Shown one piece after another: positions 63,740-64,000 of a stretch of DNA of 64,000 nt. A model generated the notes under the pieces. That model saw nothing but the letters and a program-made list of their open reading frames with translations, did not search any database and was not told where the DNA came from. Every line of letters starts with the position of its first letter. Position 1 is the first letter of the stretch. The position numbers and the translations under genes are program-made. The stretch covers positions 3,348,001 through 3,412,000 of the forward strand of contig NZ_JAFW01000001.1 in NCBI RefSeq assembly GCF_000526335.1, written 5' to 3'. This DNA comes from Arthrobacter sp. 31Y. Its GTDB lineage: Bacteria > Actinomycetota > Actinomycetes > Actinomycetales > Micrococcaceae.

Positions 63740-64000
63740 CTATTGGGCGCTTTCCTTGCGCTTCTTGACCCTCCGGATGATGAGCCATACGACGAACGCG
63801 GCGAGCCCTGCATACACGGCGTAATTGAGGAATCGAGAGTACTGGTCAACCAAGTGATATTGCTTGCCGAGAAGTGCTCCCGCACCAATGAGCAGGGCAT
63901 TCCATACGCCCGTCCCCGCGACGGTAAAGATGCTGAACGTCACCAGGTTCATGCGTTCGGCACCTGCCGGGAGGGAGATGAGACTGCGCACGCCGGGAAG
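63740..64000 (-). CDS. DedA family membrane protein, partial
   Basis: Only the C-terminal part is inside the window; the frame is open to the right edge. It holds the DedA signature PGVRSLISLPAGAERMNLVTFS and two helices (TGVWNALLIGAGALLG, NYAVYAGLAAFVVWLIIRRV), ending in a basic tail. DedA proteins flip or transport undecaprenyl phosphate or other lipids. The stop TGA is at 63740. Confidence 0.85.
   Translation of the reverse strand, partial: LPGVRSLISLPAGAERMNLVTFSIFTVAGTGVWNALLIGAGALLGKQYHLVDQYSRFLNYAVYAGLAAFVVWLIIRRVKKRKESAQ

Overview
The window reads as high-GC actinobacterial chromosome, most likely Arthrobacter or a close relative (Micrococcaceae). The evidence is C/G-ending codons, many GTG/TTG starts, an rRNA operon with actinobacterial leader motifs and no tRNA in its spacer, and trehalose (OtsA/OtsB) and glycogen (GlgB) genes typical of the group. 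No database search was run. Family names come from motifs and remembered sequences.

Layout. 0-2.1 kb: end of glgB. 2.3-8.2 kb: complete 16S-23S-5S rRNA operon with promoter, processing stem and terminator. 8.2-13.8 kb: SRPBCC protein, GNAT acetyltransferase, an alpha-glucosidase/LacI unit with two LacI-type operators, and a GlcD-like FAD oxidase. 13.8-25.8 kb: a probable catabolic regulon. It holds an MFS transporter, a flavin/PPOX-type protein, a six-gene oligopeptide-type ABC transporter plus cytosine-deaminase-like amidohydrolase operon, and a divergent amidohydrolase plus GntR/FCD regulator. Copies of a TTGGTATACCAA-like box lie at the MFS promoter and at the divergent promoter. 25.8-33.6 kb: DUF4032 protein, GH20 hexosaminidase, MsmK/UgpC-type ATPase, otsB, otsA and a DsbA-like membrane-anchored thioredoxin-fold protein. 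33.8-38.7 kb: tRNA-Thr followed by an accessory, decaying segment with small membrane proteins, a deleted and frameshifted gene, an AbiE-like nucleotidyltransferase/HTH pair with its own dyad operators, and a gene interrupted by two in-frame amber codons.

38.7-58.7 kb is the most interesting part and looks like specialised metabolism. Leftward: an ANL-like truncated adenylation protein, a luciferase-like flavin monooxygenase, an unknown protein and an HSL-type esterase. Rightward: a tightly coupled operon with a cupin protein, a WecB-like UDP-GlcNAc 2-epimerase, an MFS exporter, a beta-propeller protein, a Tat-exported bicovalent-FAD oxidase and a membrane acyltransferase. The cupin and propeller proteins resemble two halves of fungal aldos-2-ulose dehydratase (AUDH). 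Next come an XRE/MmyB-type regulator divergent from a DHA2 exporter, then a five-gene overlapping operon: a PduX-like GHMP kinase, a cysteine-synthase-fold PLP enzyme, an ATP-grasp ligase, an MFS-ATP-grasp fusion and a GshB-like ATP-grasp ligase. The second operon is a plausible NRPS-independent peptide pathway built on a phospho-threonine/serine-derived diamino acid. A shared CCTGTCAGTGATAGG-like motif at the 41.9-kb and 50.4-kb divergent promoters suggests that one MmyB-type regulator controls both parts.

58.7-64 kb: a membrane protein, a large secreted protein with three nearly identical 270-bp repeats, a small membrane protein, an HTH/Clp-N pair preceded by a 20-bp-arm inverted repeat, and the end of a DedA-family gene.
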